DNA of 64,000 nucleotides from Actinobacteria bacterium OV320 (GTDB taxonomy: Bacteria; Actinomycetota; Actinomycetes; Streptomycetales; Streptomycetaceae): assembly GCA_001298545.1 (NCBI GenBank), contig LJCX01000027.1, forward strand, positions 744,001 to 808,000. The letters run 5' to 3'. The notes beneath the pieces were generated by a model. That model was given only the letters and a program-made list of their open reading frames with translations. It did no database searches and had not been told where the DNA came from. Shown here piece after piece: positions 42,622 through 51,649 of the stretch; position 1 is the stretch's first letter; every line of letters begins with the position of its first letter. A program made the translations under genes and the position numbers.

Positions 42622-43596
42622 TCAGTTGCCGCCGCCCACAGGCGAGTTGCCGTACACCGTGGCCAGTTCTGACACCGTCCGGGCGATCCGCTCACGCAGT
42701 TCCGGCGGCTGGAGCACCTCGATCTCCGTGCCCAGCCGCAGGAATTCGGCGTGGGCGTGCTCGACGGACTCGATGGGGACCCTGGCCACCGTCCAGCCGT
42801 CCGCCGCGGCGGGTGCGTCGAGCCGCACCGCACGGGCGAGGGTCACTCCCGGGGCCAGTCGCACCACCGCCTCCGCCCCGTCCCCGTACAGCCGCTCGCG
42901 GAAGCCCCGCTGGTACGCCGTCCAGTGGGCGGCCAGGTCGAAGCCGTCCGGCCGGGTGAACACCTCGTCGGAGGAGGTGAGTTCGAGGATCTGGTCGACG
43001 CGGAAGGTGCGCGGTCCCGGGCCGGCGACGACGTACCAGCGTCCCGCCTTCAGAACCAGGCCGTAGGGCTCCAGCCGGCGTTCGACGTCGGTGGGCTCGC
43101 GCCAACGACGGTATACGGTATGCAGAATCCTGTTGTTCCACACCGCGTCGGCGACCGCCGCCAGATGCGGCGTCTCGTCCGCCCCCGCGTCCGTGTACCA
43201 GCCGGGAGCGTCGAGGTGGAAGCGGCCGCTGATCCGGTCCGCGTGCGTCCGCAGTTCCGGCGGCAGCGCGGCGCGGACCTTCAGCTGGGCGGCGGCCAGA
43301 ACCGGACCGAGGCCCAGCTGGGCGGCGGGACCGGGGACACCGGCCAGGAAAAGGGCCTCCGCCTCGTCGGCCGTCAGTCCCGTCAGACGGGTGCGGTAAC
43401 CGTCGAGCAGGCGGTAGCCGCCGGCGTGACCGGCGTCGCCGTACAGCGGGACACCCGCGGCGCCCAGTGCCTCCACATCCCGGTAGACGGTACGCACCGA
43501 CACCTCCAGCTCCTCCGCGAGCTGGGCGGCGGTCATCCGGCCCCGGGTCTGGAGCAGCAGCAGGATCGACACGAGTCGGCTGGACTTCACTGACAC
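42622..43596 (-). CDS. WYL-domain (YafY-type) transcriptional regulator
   Basis: 324 residues. Winged helix at the N-terminus (VSILLLLQTRGRMTAAQLAEELEVSVRTVYRDVEAL), then the WYL domain with EPYGLVLKAGRWYVVAGPGPRTFRVDQILELTSS and a C-terminal WCX segment. The start GTG at 43594-43596, and a second GTG two codons later, lie inside a 27-bp palindrome, so binding there should block the start of its own gene. The divergent small gene at 43631 is the second likely target. Confidence 0.93.
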   Translation of the reverse strand: MSVKSSRLVSILLLLQTRGRMTAAQLAEELEVSVRTVYRDVEALGAAGVPLYGDAGHAGGYRLLDGYRTRLTGLTADEAEALFLAGVPGPAAQLGLGPVLAAAQLKVRAALPPELRTHADRISGRFHLDAPGWYTDAGADETPHLAAVADAVWNNRILHTVYRRWREPTDVERRLEPYGLVLKAGRWYVVAGPGPRTFRVDQILELTSSDEVFTRPDGFDLAAHWTAYQRGFRERLYGDGAEAVVRLAPGVTLARAVRLDAPAAADGWTVARVPIESVEHAHAEFLRLGTEIEVLQPPELRERIARTVSELATVYGNSPVGGGN

Positions 43597-43611
43597 ATGG
43601 TGTCAGTGAAG
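43585..43611. promoter_or_regulatory. 27-bp palindrome over the WYL start codon
   Basis: CTTCACTGACAC-ATG-GTGTCAGTGAAG has perfect 12-bp arms. It covers the regulator's start codon and ends seven bases before TAGCGT (43618-43623), a plausible -10 box for the rightward gene. Confidence 0.8.
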
Positions 43612-43630
43612 CGGGCCTAGCGTCCTGCCC

Positions 43631-44200
43631 ATGACCCCTGCTTCCGATGTTTCCGAGGATCTCCGTCCCCTCGCCCCCTCCCCATCGCCATCCCCGTCTC
43701 CCTCCCCCGCGCTCCCCTTCGCGGAGAAGCTGCTCACCGTGCCCCCGCCGATCGAGGTGGCGGGGCGGTGGATCAAGCGTTACCACGTCACGTCCGACCC
43801 GGCGGGCATAGCGCCCGAGGTGGAGAGGGCGGCGTACGCGATCCTTCCCGAGCTGCTGCCGGCGCCGGACGGGACGCCGCCCGCCACCTTCGTCGTCCTG
43901 CACCGGGGCGGCGACGACGGCGCCTACCTCAACGTCTACAGCTGGGTGTGGGACAACGTCCTGCACTTCCGGGGCGCGGCCGCGGGCCAGCCGGTGCTGG
44001 GTTGCCCGGACGACGACCCGAGCCATTTCGTGACGATCGACCGGCCCTGGATCGGCTGCGTCTGGGAACTGCCGCCGATCCTGCACGAACGGGACGCGTG
44101 GGTACGGCACATGCTTGCCCGCCGCGCGCCCGAAGTCCCCGACCTCGACGCCTACTTGACCGATTCCCTGCCCGAAGGAACGACAGGGGACCGCTCATGA
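43631..44200 (+). CDS. Conserved small protein of unknown function
   Basis: 189 residues. Begins with an ATG exactly seven bases after TAGCGT, so it is probably read from a leaderless message. After a Pro/Ser repeat (PSPSPSPSPSPA) the body has LPFAEKLLTVPPPIEVAGRWIKRYHV, VVLHRGGDDGAYLNVYSWVWDN and DRPWIGCVWELPPILHERDAWVRHML. No catalytic motif or membrane span. I do not recognise the family. It is divergent from the WYL regulator and overlaps the next gene by four bases, so the pair is coupled and probably WYL-controlled. Confidence 0.82.
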   Translation: MTPASDVSEDLRPLAPSPSPSPSPSPALPFAEKLLTVPPPIEVAGRWIKRYHVTSDPAGIAPEVERAAYAILPELLPAPDGTPPATFVVLHRGGDDGAYLNVYSWVWDNVLHFRGAAAGQPVLGCPDDDPSHFVTIDRPWIGCVWELPPILHERDAWVRHMLARRAPEVPDLDAYLTDSLPEGTTGDRS

Positions 44201-44721
44201 GCAGCCCGCACGACTTCGACTTCTTCCACGGCGCGTGGGAGGTCCGGCACCGCCGGCGCACCGAGTTCCTCGACCCCGAGAGCGACTGGGAGGAGTTCCC
44301 GTCCACAGCCCACTGCCGGCCGCTGTTCGACGGAGCCGCGAACATCGACGAGATCGACATGCCGCACCTCGGAGCGAAGGGGCTGACGCTGAGGCTCTTC
44401 GACCGGGAGAGCGGCCAGTGGTCGCTGAACTGGTCGTCCAGCCGGAGCGGCAGGCTGTTCCCGCCGATGATCGGCAGCTTCGGCGACGCCGACGAACACC
44501 ACGGCGGCCGTCGCGACCGCGGTGAGTTCTACGGCGACGACACGCACGACGGCAAGGACGTGCGGGCCCGGTTCGTCTGGTCCGGGGTGTGCGACACGTC
44601 CGCCCGCTGGGAGCAGGCCTTCTCGCTGGACGGCGGGGAGACCTGGCTGACCAACTGGATCATGGACTTCAGCCGTCCGGAAGCGGACCGGGAACCGGTT
44701 TCCGAAACGCCCTCAGCGTGA
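44197..44721 (+). CDS. Small lipocalin/DUF1579-like protein
   Basis: 174 residues starting in the ATGA overlap with the gene before. MSSPHDFDFFHGAWEVRHRRRTEFL, NIDEIDMPHLGAKGLTLRLFDRESGQWSLNWSSSRSG and EQAFSLDGGETWLTNWIMDFSR look like the beta-barrel proteins often annotated DUF1579 (residual mass of an unknown ligand binder). No catalytic residues can be named. Its last 53 bases overlap the end of the convergent methyltransferase gene. Confidence 0.83.
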   Translation: MSSPHDFDFFHGAWEVRHRRRTEFLDPESDWEEFPSTAHCRPLFDGAANIDEIDMPHLGAKGLTLRLFDRESGQWSLNWSSSRSGRLFPPMIGSFGDADEHHGGRRDRGEFYGDDTHDGKDVRARFVWSGVCDTSARWEQAFSLDGGETWLTNWIMDFSRPEADREPVSETPSA

Positions 44722-45433
44722 ACGCGGGGTCCGGTCGGGGCCGGTCCTGGTCGGGCAGCGCCGCGAGGCGGGCGGCGAACCCCTCGGCCAGGGGGTGACC
44801 GGGCGGCAGGGTGACGAACCAGCCGCGGCGCAGGTCCACGATGGCCCGGCGCGGGCTGCGGCCCTGCCCCCGCCCGGCGAAACGGGCCTGCCCGGCCGGG
44901 ACCAGACCGGCTTCGACGGCGTACGACGCCACCAGCGCCGCGGTGTCGGAGGCCGGGCGGTGCGGGCGTGAGGACAGCACGACATCGATGTCGCTGCCCA
45001 CGTTGTGGGAGGCACCCTTGTCGACGGTGGTGACGTACACCCCGCCGGGCCGCAGCACCCGGGCGCACTCGGCGACGATCCGCCGCGCGTCCGTGGCGTC
45101 CTCGACGAGGTGCAGCAGCCACACGCTGCTCACGGCGTCGAACTCCCCGTCCCGGAAGGGGAGTCGGCGGCCGTCGGCGAGGACGACCGCTCCGGGCAAC
45201 CGGGCGGCGGCGTGGCCGACCATGGCCGGCGCCCGGTCCAGGCCCGTCACCCGCAGGCCGGGGCGCCCGGCCGCGAGGCGCCGGGTGACGATGCCCGTGC
45301 CGCAGGCCACGTCCAGCAGGCTGCGCGCCCGGGCCGGCACGAGACCGAGGACGCCCTCCGCGGCGGCCGCCGCCCTGGGCTCGCCGCCGCGCCAGGCGTC
45401 GTAGCGTTCGGCTTCCTCGTCGTAGTCCAGCAC
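44669..45433 (-). CDS. Class I SAM-dependent methyltransferase
   Basis: 254 residues from a GTG at 45431-45433 (VLDYDEEAERYDAWRGGEP); the frame is open to a GTG at 45481 that would add 16 Gly/Val residues from a low-complexity tract. SLLDVACGTGIVTRRLAAG is SAM motif I, VTGLDRAPAMVGHA motif II, and FDAVSSVWLLHLVED the post-I region, as in UbiE/Methyltransf_11 enzymes. Substrate unknown. Its 3' end overlaps the convergent gene by 53 bp. Confidence 0.85.
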   Translation of the reverse strand: MLDYDEEAERYDAWRGGEPRAAAAAEGVLGLVPARARSLLDVACGTGIVTRRLAAGRPGLRVTGLDRAPAMVGHAAARLPGAVVLADGRRLPFRDGEFDAVSSVWLLHLVEDATDARRIVAECARVLRPGGVYVTTVDKGASHNVGSDIDVVLSSRPHRPASDTAALVASYAVEAGLVPAGQARFAGRGQGRSPRRAIVDLRRGWFVTLPPGHPLAEGFAARLAALPDQDRPRPDPAFTLRAFRKPVPGPLPDG

Positions 45434-45581
45434 CCGCGCCCCCGTTCCGTGACCACCGACCACCGACTGACCGCCGACCACCGCATCCCTGCCCCTACAG
45501 TCCCGCGCCGCCCGCCGTCCGCCGCGCCCTCGCCGCCCCGGCCGTCGCGCGGGTCGGCGCGAGTCGCTCGGTCGGCGCGGG

Positions 45582-45887
45582 TCAGCGCGCTCCGTGTGCG
45601 GGGGCCACGGCCTCCACGCGGCGGGCGAGTTCGACGTCGAGGTCGGTGACGGTGCCGCCCGCGCTGTGGGTGTTCACGGCGAGGGACACCGTGTTGTAGC
45701 CGAGGGTGAGCTCGCTGTGGTGGTCCAGCTCGTCCTGGATCCGCGCGACATGGACGACCAGGGCGGCCGCGGCGAAATGGGAGTCGAGCCGGTAGGCGCG
45801 GGTGAGGCGGTCGCCGTCCAGGGACCAGCCGGGCAGCTCGGACAGCCGGTCCTCGATCTCCTTCTGCGACAGCGGTTCGACGGCCAT
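45582..45887 (-). CDS. 4a-hydroxytetrahydrobiopterin dehydratase (pterin carbinolamine dehydratase)
   Basis: 101 residues from the ATG at 45885-45887 with GGGAG eight bases upstream. The whole protein is one domain: LSQKEIEDRLSELPGWSLDGDRLTR and the active-site segment ELDHHSELTLGYNTVSLAVNTHSAGG with the His-His pair. It dehydrates the carbinolamine formed by aromatic amino acid hydroxylases and so recycles the pterin cofactor. No hydroxylase gene is near. Confidence 0.93.
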   Translation of the reverse strand: MAVEPLSQKEIEDRLSELPGWSLDGDRLTRAYRLDSHFAAAALVVHVARIQDELDHHSELTLGYNTVSLAVNTHSAGGTVTDLDVELARRVEAVAPAHGAR

Positions 45888-45974
45888 GGCACGGCTCCCT
45901 TCCTGATGTCGCGTACCTGTCCAGCGTGCCACAGGAAAGCCGTGACGGCCCTGGTCACCAGTGCGGGTCTCGGC

Positions 45975-47045
45975 TCAGTCGCGCAGGCATTCGGCTGCCA
46001 GGTCGTCCGCCAGCGCGGCGATCACGGCCCGGCCCTCCACCTGCTCCAGCCACTCGTGCGGCAGCCCGCCGTCGCCGTGCCGCGCGCCCAGGATGTTGCC
46101 GCAGATCGAACCCGTGGAGTCGCTGTCGCCGGAGTGGTTCACGGACAGGAGCAGCGCGTCCTCCACCCCGTGCGTGGCCAGCGCCGCGTAGACGCCGATG
46201 GCGAGGGCCTCCTCGGCGACCCAGCCGGCGCCCAGCCGCTCCACCTTCTCGGGGCTCGGATCGCCGTCGGCGGCCAGGTCGAGGGCCTGGTTCAGGGCTG
46301 CCGAGGTCTCTTCGTGGCCGGGGTGGCGGCCGAGCAGCCGCAGGGCGCGCAGGGTGGCGCCCTCGACGGACTCCCCCCGCGTCAGGTACGACACGATCGC
46401 GGCCAGCGCTCCGGCCGCGTAGTAGCCGGTCGGGTGGCCGTGGGTCGTCTGGGCGCAGCGGGCGGCCATGCCGAAGGCGAAGTCGGCGCGGGGGTGGGCC
46501 AGACCGAACGGCGCCGAGCGCATCACGGTGCCGCAACCCTTGGAGCCGGGGTTGACCGGCCCGGGCGCACCGCTCAGCTCGGCCCGCGGGTCGGGAACGT
46601 GACTCTGGGCGAGCCCGGACAGGCAGGCGTTGCCGGGGGCGCGGCGGGCGTACAGCCAGCGCTCGGCGAGGAGGCCGCCCGTGACCCCGTCGGCCGGCCC
46701 CGGCCGCTGCTGGGTCTCGAGCCAGCGGCCGTACGCCTGGCGCACCAGGGCGGTCTCCGCCCCGCCGATGCCCTTGAGCCGGGCCCGCCTGGCCGCCGCA
46801 CGGAGGCCCTCGACGGTGAACAGGGTCATCTGGGTGTCGTCGCTGACGCGGCCGACCACCCCCTCGCCGTCGGGCACGAGCCGGGTCAGGCCCCTGGGTC
46901 CGTGGGCCGCGCGGATCTGATCGAGGGAGGAGAACTCGACCGCGTAGCCGAGGGCGTCGCCGAGCGCCCCGCCGAGGAGACAGCCCCGTACCCGGGCGCG
47001 GTACACCGCCGTCGACTCCAGGGAAGACTTCCGCCGGTCGTTCAT
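45975..47045 (-). CDS. ADP-ribosylglycohydrolase family protein
   Basis: 356 residues from the ATG at 47043-47045 behind GAGGAG. The all-helical DraG fold shows RGCLLGGALGDALGYAVEF, VSDDTQMTLFTVEGL with the first metal-binding Asp pair, and NHSGDSDSTGSICGNILGA with the second. With two Mg ions these enzymes remove ADP-ribose from proteins or small compounds. It is divergent from an XRE regulator across only 29 bp. Confidence 0.94.
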   Translation of the reverse strand: MNDRRKSSLESTAVYRARVRGCLLGGALGDALGYAVEFSSLDQIRAAHGPRGLTRLVPDGEGVVGRVSDDTQMTLFTVEGLRAAARRARLKGIGGAETALVRQAYGRWLETQQRPGPADGVTGGLLAERWLYARRAPGNACLSGLAQSHVPDPRAELSGAPGPVNPGSKGCGTVMRSAPFGLAHPRADFAFGMAARCAQTTHGHPTGYYAAGALAAIVSYLTRGESVEGATLRALRLLGRHPGHEETSAALNQALDLAADGDPSPEKVERLGAGWVAEEALAIGVYAALATHGVEDALLLSVNHSGDSDSTGSICGNILGARHGDGGLPHEWLEQVEGRAVIAALADDLAAECLRD

Positions 47046-47074
47046 CCAAGCGCTCCTCAACTACGGTCTTGCGT

Positions 47075-47923
47075 ATGACCATTGTCCCGCCCGGTACGAA
47101 CGCCTCCTCCGCCGCCCCCGCGGGCCAGGGCGTCGGCCCGCTGCTGCGGGGCTGGCGGGAGCGGCGGCGGATGAGTCAGCTGGAGCTGGCCCTGCGCGCC
47201 GACTCCTCGGCCCGGCACATCAGCTTCGTCGAGACGGGCCGGTCCCGGCCCAGCGAGGAGATGGTGCTGCGGCTCGCCGAGCACCTCGACGTGCCGGTGC
47301 GTGAGCGCAACGCGCTGCTCCTGGCGGCCGGTTACGCCCCGCACTATCCGCAGACCCCGCTGGACGACCCGGCGCTGGACGCGCTGCGCGCGGGTCTGGA
47401 ACGGCTGCTCCAGGGCTACGAGCCGTATCCGGCGCTGGTGATGGACGCGCGGTACGACGTGGTGGCGGCCAACCGCGGGATCACGATGCTGCTGGAGGGC
47501 GTCCCGGAGTCGTTGCTCGCGCCGCCGCTCAACGCGATGCGCCTCACCCTCCACCCGCGGGGTCTCGCACCGCGCATCCGCAACCTGCGTGAGTGGCGCG
47601 GTCACCTGCTGGCGCAGATGGAGCGGCAGATCGCCCTGTACCGCTCGGCGCCGCTGCGGGAGCTGTACGAGGAGGTCGCCGCGTACCCGGTGGTGGAGGA
47701 CGGTCCGACGACGTCAGGCGGGCCGGTGGACGAACCCGCCGATCCCGTCCACCACTTCGCGCTGCCGATGCTGATCGAGCACGAGGGGCGGGTGCTCTCC
47801 TTCATCTCGTCCGTCGCGACGTTCAACACCCCGATGGACGTGACGGTCGCCGAGCTGGCCGTCGAGACGTTCCTCCCGGCGGATCCCGCCACGGTCAAGT
47901 ACCTCCACTCACTGGTCGACTGA
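47075..47923 (+). CDS. XRE-family regulator with MmyB-like ligand domain
   Basis: 282 residues. TACGGT (47062-47067) ends seven bases before the ATG at 47075, so the message is probably leaderless. Helix-turn-helix at about 20-75 (LLRGWRERRRMSQLELALRADSSARHISFVETGRSRPSEEMVL), then the MmyB-like PAS-related domain (YEPYPALVMDARYDVVAANRGITMLLEG to LPADPATVKYLHSL). Members bind fatty acid-like ligands and often control a divergent metabolic gene; here the divergent neighbour is the ADP-ribosylglycohydrolase. Confidence 0.93.
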   Translation: MTIVPPGTNASSAAPAGQGVGPLLRGWRERRRMSQLELALRADSSARHISFVETGRSRPSEEMVLRLAEHLDVPVRERNALLLAAGYAPHYPQTPLDDPALDALRAGLERLLQGYEPYPALVMDARYDVVAANRGITMLLEGVPESLLAPPLNAMRLTLHPRGLAPRIRNLREWRGHLLAQMERQIALYRSAPLRELYEEVAAYPVVEDGPTTSGGPVDEPADPVHHFALPMLIEHEGRVLSFISSVATFNTPMDVTVAELAVETFLPADPATVKYLHSLVD

Positions 47924-48032
47924 CGACACCTCGGGCAAAAATCCAGATGAATGTTCGACTCCGTTCCCGTGAGAGTGACGCCGGAACGTGGCACACTGAC
48001 CCGCGTGCCTCGAGGCGTAGGGGAGACGTGGG

Positions 48033-48896
48033 GTGAGTGAACGACGGCCCGCACCCACGGTGGGCCAGGTGGTACTGGGCAGGCGGCTCCAGGAGTTGCG
48101 TGAGGCGGCCGGCCTCGGCCGCGAGGAGGCGGCCCGCGCCCTGCGCGTGGCCCCGGCGACCGTGCGGCGCATGGAGACGGCCGACGTCGCCCTGAAAGTC
48201 CCCTATGTGCAGGTGCTGTTGGAGGCCTACGGCGTCGGCGACGAGGAGGCCGAGGCGTTCGTCTCGCTCACCGAGGAGGCGAACCGGCCCGGCTGGTGGC
48301 AGCGCTACCACGACGTGCTGCCGGAGTGGTTCAGCCTGTACGTGAGCCTGGAGGGCGCGGCCCGGCTGATCCGCTCGTACGAGCCGCACTTCGTGCCCGG
48401 GCTGCTGCAGACGGAGGCCTACGCGCGCGCCGTGCTGGAAGCCGGGACCGTCGGGCAGACGACCCCGGAGTCGATCGAACGGCATGTGTCGCTGCGCCTC
48501 GGCCGCCAGCGGCTGCTGGACAGCGATGATCCGCCCCATCTGTGGGTGGTGATGGACGAGACGGTGCTGCGCCGCCCGGTGAGCGTGGACGTCGCCGTGA
48601 TGTCCGAACAGCTCGACAGACTCGTGGAGTTCGCCGAGCGCGACCGGGTCACCCTGCAGGTATCCGAGTTCGCGGCCGGCCCGCATCCGGGGACGTCCGC
48701 GCCGTTCTCGCTGTTCCGTTTCGCCGAGCCCGAACTGCCCGACATGGTCGTCACCGAGTACCTGACCGGCGCGCTGTACCTCGACGATCGCAAGGAGGTC
48801 TCCGCGCACCTGGAGGTCCTCGACCACATGACGACGCACGCCGCGTCCGCGCAGCACACCAAGAAGATCCTGCGGGACGCCCGCGAAAGCCTCTGA
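48033..48896 (+). CDS. XRE helix-turn-helix protein with DUF5753
   Basis: 287 residues, GTG start. Helix-turn-helix at about 12-65 (LGRRLQELREAAGLGREEAARALRVAPATVRRMETADVALKV) and the DUF5753 domain after it (WWQRYHDVLPEWFSLYVSLEGAARLIRSYEPHFVPGLLQTEAYARAVL; HLWVVMDETVLRRPVSVDVAVMSEQLDRL). In streptomycetes such proteins usually sit beside a small DUF397 protein; here the next gene is a PF04672 methyltransferase instead, 54 bp downstream. Confidence 0.93.
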   Translation: MSERRPAPTVGQVVLGRRLQELREAAGLGREEAARALRVAPATVRRMETADVALKVPYVQVLLEAYGVGDEEAEAFVSLTEEANRPGWWQRYHDVLPEWFSLYVSLEGAARLIRSYEPHFVPGLLQTEAYARAVLEAGTVGQTTPESIERHVSLRLGRQRLLDSDDPPHLWVVMDETVLRRPVSVDVAVMSEQLDRLVEFAERDRVTLQVSEFAAGPHPGTSAPFSLFRFAEPELPDMVVTEYLTGALYLDDRKEVSAHLEVLDHMTTHAASAQHTKKILRDARESL

Positions 48897-48950
48897 ACGC
48901 GTGCTGACTTCCGACCCCTGGCTCCTGACTCTCCTGGAGGCGAGACCCGC

Positions 48951-49772
48951 ATGACCGGATCCGAGGCCGAGCAGGCACCCGCCCGCATCGACACCAGCAG
49001 GCCGCATCCGGCCCGTGTCTACGACTGGTGGCTCGGCGGCAAGGACAACTACCCCGTCGACGAGGAACTGGCCCGCAGGATCCTCGCCGTGGACGGCACC
49101 GTGCTGCGCGGGGCGCGGGCCAACCGACGGTTCATGCAGCGGGCCGTCCGCACGGCCGCCGAGGCCGGGATACGCCAGTTCCTCGACATCGGCACCGGCA
49201 TCCCCACCGAGCCCAACCTGCACCAGGTGGCGCAGGGCGTGACCCCGGAGTCCAAGGTCGTGTACGCGGACAACGACCCGATCGTGCTGCGGCACGCGGA
49301 GGCCCTGCTGCACGGCTCGGCGGAGGGCTCCACCCGGTATGCGCACGCCGACGTCCGCGACCTCGACACACTGCTGCACCGGGCCGCCGACACCCTGGAC
49401 CTCACGCGGCCGGTCGCGCTGTCGCTGGTGGCGCTCACCCACTACCTGAGCGACGACCCGGCGGGCGACGACGTGCACGGCCTGCTGAAGAAGTACGTCG
49501 CCGCGCTCGCGCCCGGCAGCTGGCTGATCCTCTCCCAGGTGACCCCGGATCTGAACCCCGCCGCCATCGAGAAGGCCGCGGAGAACTTCCGGCGCAGTGG
49601 AACGCCTTTCTACCCGCGTTCCCTGGCCGAGTTCGCCCGCTTCTTCGAGGGCCTGGAACTGCTCGGACCGGGTGTGATCCCGGTCTCCGGCTGGCGGCCC
49701 GAGCCCGAGGACGTGGCGGTCCAGGCGGAGGGCATCGTGCCGGTGTACGCGGGGGTCGCCCGCAAGCCCTGA
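48951..49772 (+). CDS. SAM-dependent methyltransferase, PF04672 type
   Basis: 273 residues, ATG with GGAGG ten bases upstream. RPHPARVYDWWLGGKDNYPVDEELARRIL and QFLDIGTGIPTEPNLHQVAQ are the hallmark segments of this actinomycete-specific family, followed by VVYADNDPIVLRHAEALL and VALSLVALTHYLSDD. Its substrate is not known. It follows the XRE/DUF5753 gene in the same direction and is probably co-transcribed. Confidence 0.94.
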   Translation: MTGSEAEQAPARIDTSRPHPARVYDWWLGGKDNYPVDEELARRILAVDGTVLRGARANRRFMQRAVRTAAEAGIRQFLDIGTGIPTEPNLHQVAQGVTPESKVVYADNDPIVLRHAEALLHGSAEGSTRYAHADVRDLDTLLHRAADTLDLTRPVALSLVALTHYLSDDPAGDDVHGLLKKYVAALAPGSWLILSQVTPDLNPAAIEKAAENFRRSGTPFYPRSLAEFARFFEGLELLGPGVIPVSGWRPEPEDVAVQAEGIVPVYAGVARKP

Positions 49773-49915
49773 GCCGCCACCGGGGCGCGTCCGCGGCGAG
49801 GAGGAGGTCGGGTGAAGGCGACCGCCCGCACCCCCGGCGCCGCCGGCCCCTCCGGTAGCATCGGTGACCGGGAGTCGACGATTCGTCACGGGCGGGCGCT
49901 GCGGGGGACGCGGGC

Positions 49916-51649
49916 ATGGTCAAGAGGTACGTGGTCGCGCCGCAGGGGGGCCGTGGCACCCACCCCGACATCGGATCCGCGCTGCGCGCCGCGACCGCCC
50001 GGGGCCGGGCCGCGAGGGTGGAGATCACTCCCGGCCACTACGAGGAACGGCTCTCCGTCCGGGGCGAGATCGAACTGGCCGCGCTCGGTGACGCCGGCTC
50101 CGTGGTGGTGAGCGTTCCCCGCGGGACCGTGCTCGACGTCTCGGGTTCGGTCGTGGTCCGGGGCCTGGTACTGGTCGGCCGGGACGCCGACGCCGGCGTC
50201 GTCGACTGCCACGCGGGAACCCTCACCCTGGACCGGGTGGCGATCCGGGCGCACGACGGGGTCTGTGCGCACGCCCGGCCGGGCACGTCCATGACGTTGA
50301 CGGACAGCGAGTTCCGGTACGGCCGGACCGTCTTCGCCGGCGCCGCCGGGCAGGTCGAGCGGTGCCGGTTCACCGACGCCGCCGACAACGCGGTCGCGGT
50401 GATCGAGAACGCCCGGGTGCTGGTCCGGGACAGCCGGTTCGACGGCAGCCGGATCCACGGGGTACGCGTCAGCGACGCCTGGGCCCACCTCGTCGGGTGC
50501 GAGGTCACCGGCGCCGAGCAGGCGGCCGTCATGGCGGACACCCGGGCGGAGTTGACGGTCGAGGGCTGCACGGTCGTCGCCACCCACATGGCGGGCCTGG
50601 CCTTCATCGAGCAGTCCCGGGGCTCCGTGCAGGGCACCCGCGTCACCGACGCCGAGAACGGGTTCCTGGTGGCGAGCGGTGCCGACCCGACGGTGCGCGG
50701 CTGTGTGTTCGCCGACTGCCGCGACACCGGCATCCACGTCCAGGACTCGGGCCGTGGCACGTTCGAGGACTGCGAGATCACCGGCGCGGGAAACGTCGCG
50801 GTGCTGTCGACCCGGGGCGGTGCCCCGCGGGTGACGGGCTGCCGCGTCTCGGCCGGCAATGTCGGCATCGCCGTCACCGACAAGGCCAGAGGCCACTTCA
50901 CCCGTGTCGACGTGCGCGGCCTGACCGGCGTCGCGCTGCGGGTCTGGGACGAGAGCAAGGCCGAGTTCGCGCAGGTCCGCGTCGAGCGCTGCCCGTTCGG
51001 CCTGGAGACGCGGGGCAACGGCGGTACGACGGCCGAGCTCACCGACGCGAGGATCCTCGACTTCGACATGGCCGCCGTGGCCGCCGTCGGACAGTCCCGG
51101 GTGACCCTGACAAGGGTGACGGCGCAGCGCGGACTGCTGGGGTTCGGCGCCGGCGAGGAGGCGCAGCTGCACGTGCACGACAGCGAGGTCTCCGCCGTGA
51201 GCACCGGTGGGGCCCTGGCGTTCGGCACGGCGCGGCTCGTCGCGCGGAACCTCACCGTCACCGGCGCGGAGTCGTACGGCCTGTGCGGCACGGGCTCCGC
51301 GTATCTGGACGTCGCCGACAGCCGTTTCGAGGACTGCGCGGCCACGGGACTGCGCTGCGACGACGCCTGCGGCGGCCGGCTGGCGGGCTGTGCCGTGACC
51401 GGGGCGACCGGGGTGGCCGTACAGCACAACGGCCGCGTCAAACTGGTCGGACTGCGGACGTCGCTGCCGGTCAAGGAGATCACGGAGCCGCCCCCGCCGC
51501 CGACGATCGTCAACCACTACCACGGGCCGGTCTTCGTCGAGGCGGTCCACAGCGCCCAGTTGGCGTGGAACAACACCAACGTCATCCAGCAGCAGACCAA
51601 CCAGAACGACGAGAGCAACGAGAGCGATCAGGACGGAGTCGGGCGATGA
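49916..51649 (+). CDS. Parallel beta-helix protein with C-terminal HYxGPVF/AWNN motif
   Basis: 577 residues. From about residue 15 to 510 it is built from turns of 20-25 residues with the pattern of right-handed parallel beta-helices (VTGCRVSAGNVGIAVTDKARG; FEDCEITGAGNVAVLSTRGG). No signal peptide or membrane span, so it is probably cytoplasmic. A Pro-rich hinge (EPPPPPTIV, 524-532) leads to a tail, about 533-565, with HYHGPVF, QLAWNN and QQQTNQ; the next gene starts with nearly the same tail. The stop overlaps that gene's start (ATGA). The solenoid may be a ligand-sensing or scaffolding platform. I know no function. Confidence 0.88.
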   Translation: MVKRYVVAPQGGRGTHPDIGSALRAATARGRAARVEITPGHYEERLSVRGEIELAALGDAGSVVVSVPRGTVLDVSGSVVVRGLVLVGRDADAGVVDCHAGTLTLDRVAIRAHDGVCAHARPGTSMTLTDSEFRYGRTVFAGAAGQVERCRFTDAADNAVAVIENARVLVRDSRFDGSRIHGVRVSDAWAHLVGCEVTGAEQAAVMADTRAELTVEGCTVVATHMAGLAFIEQSRGSVQGTRVTDAENGFLVASGADPTVRGCVFADCRDTGIHVQDSGRGTFEDCEITGAGNVAVLSTRGGAPRVTGCRVSAGNVGIAVTDKARGHFTRVDVRGLTGVALRVWDESKAEFAQVRVERCPFGLETRGNGGTTAELTDARILDFDMAAVAAVGQSRVTLTRVTAQRGLLGFGAGEEAQLHVHDSEVSAVSTGGALAFGTARLVARNLTVTGAESYGLCGTGSAYLDVADSRFEDCAATGLRCDDACGGRLAGCAVTGATGVAVQHNGRVKLVGLRTSLPVKEITEPPPPPTIVNHYHGPVFVEAVHSAQLAWNNTNVIQQQTNQNDESNESDQDGVGR

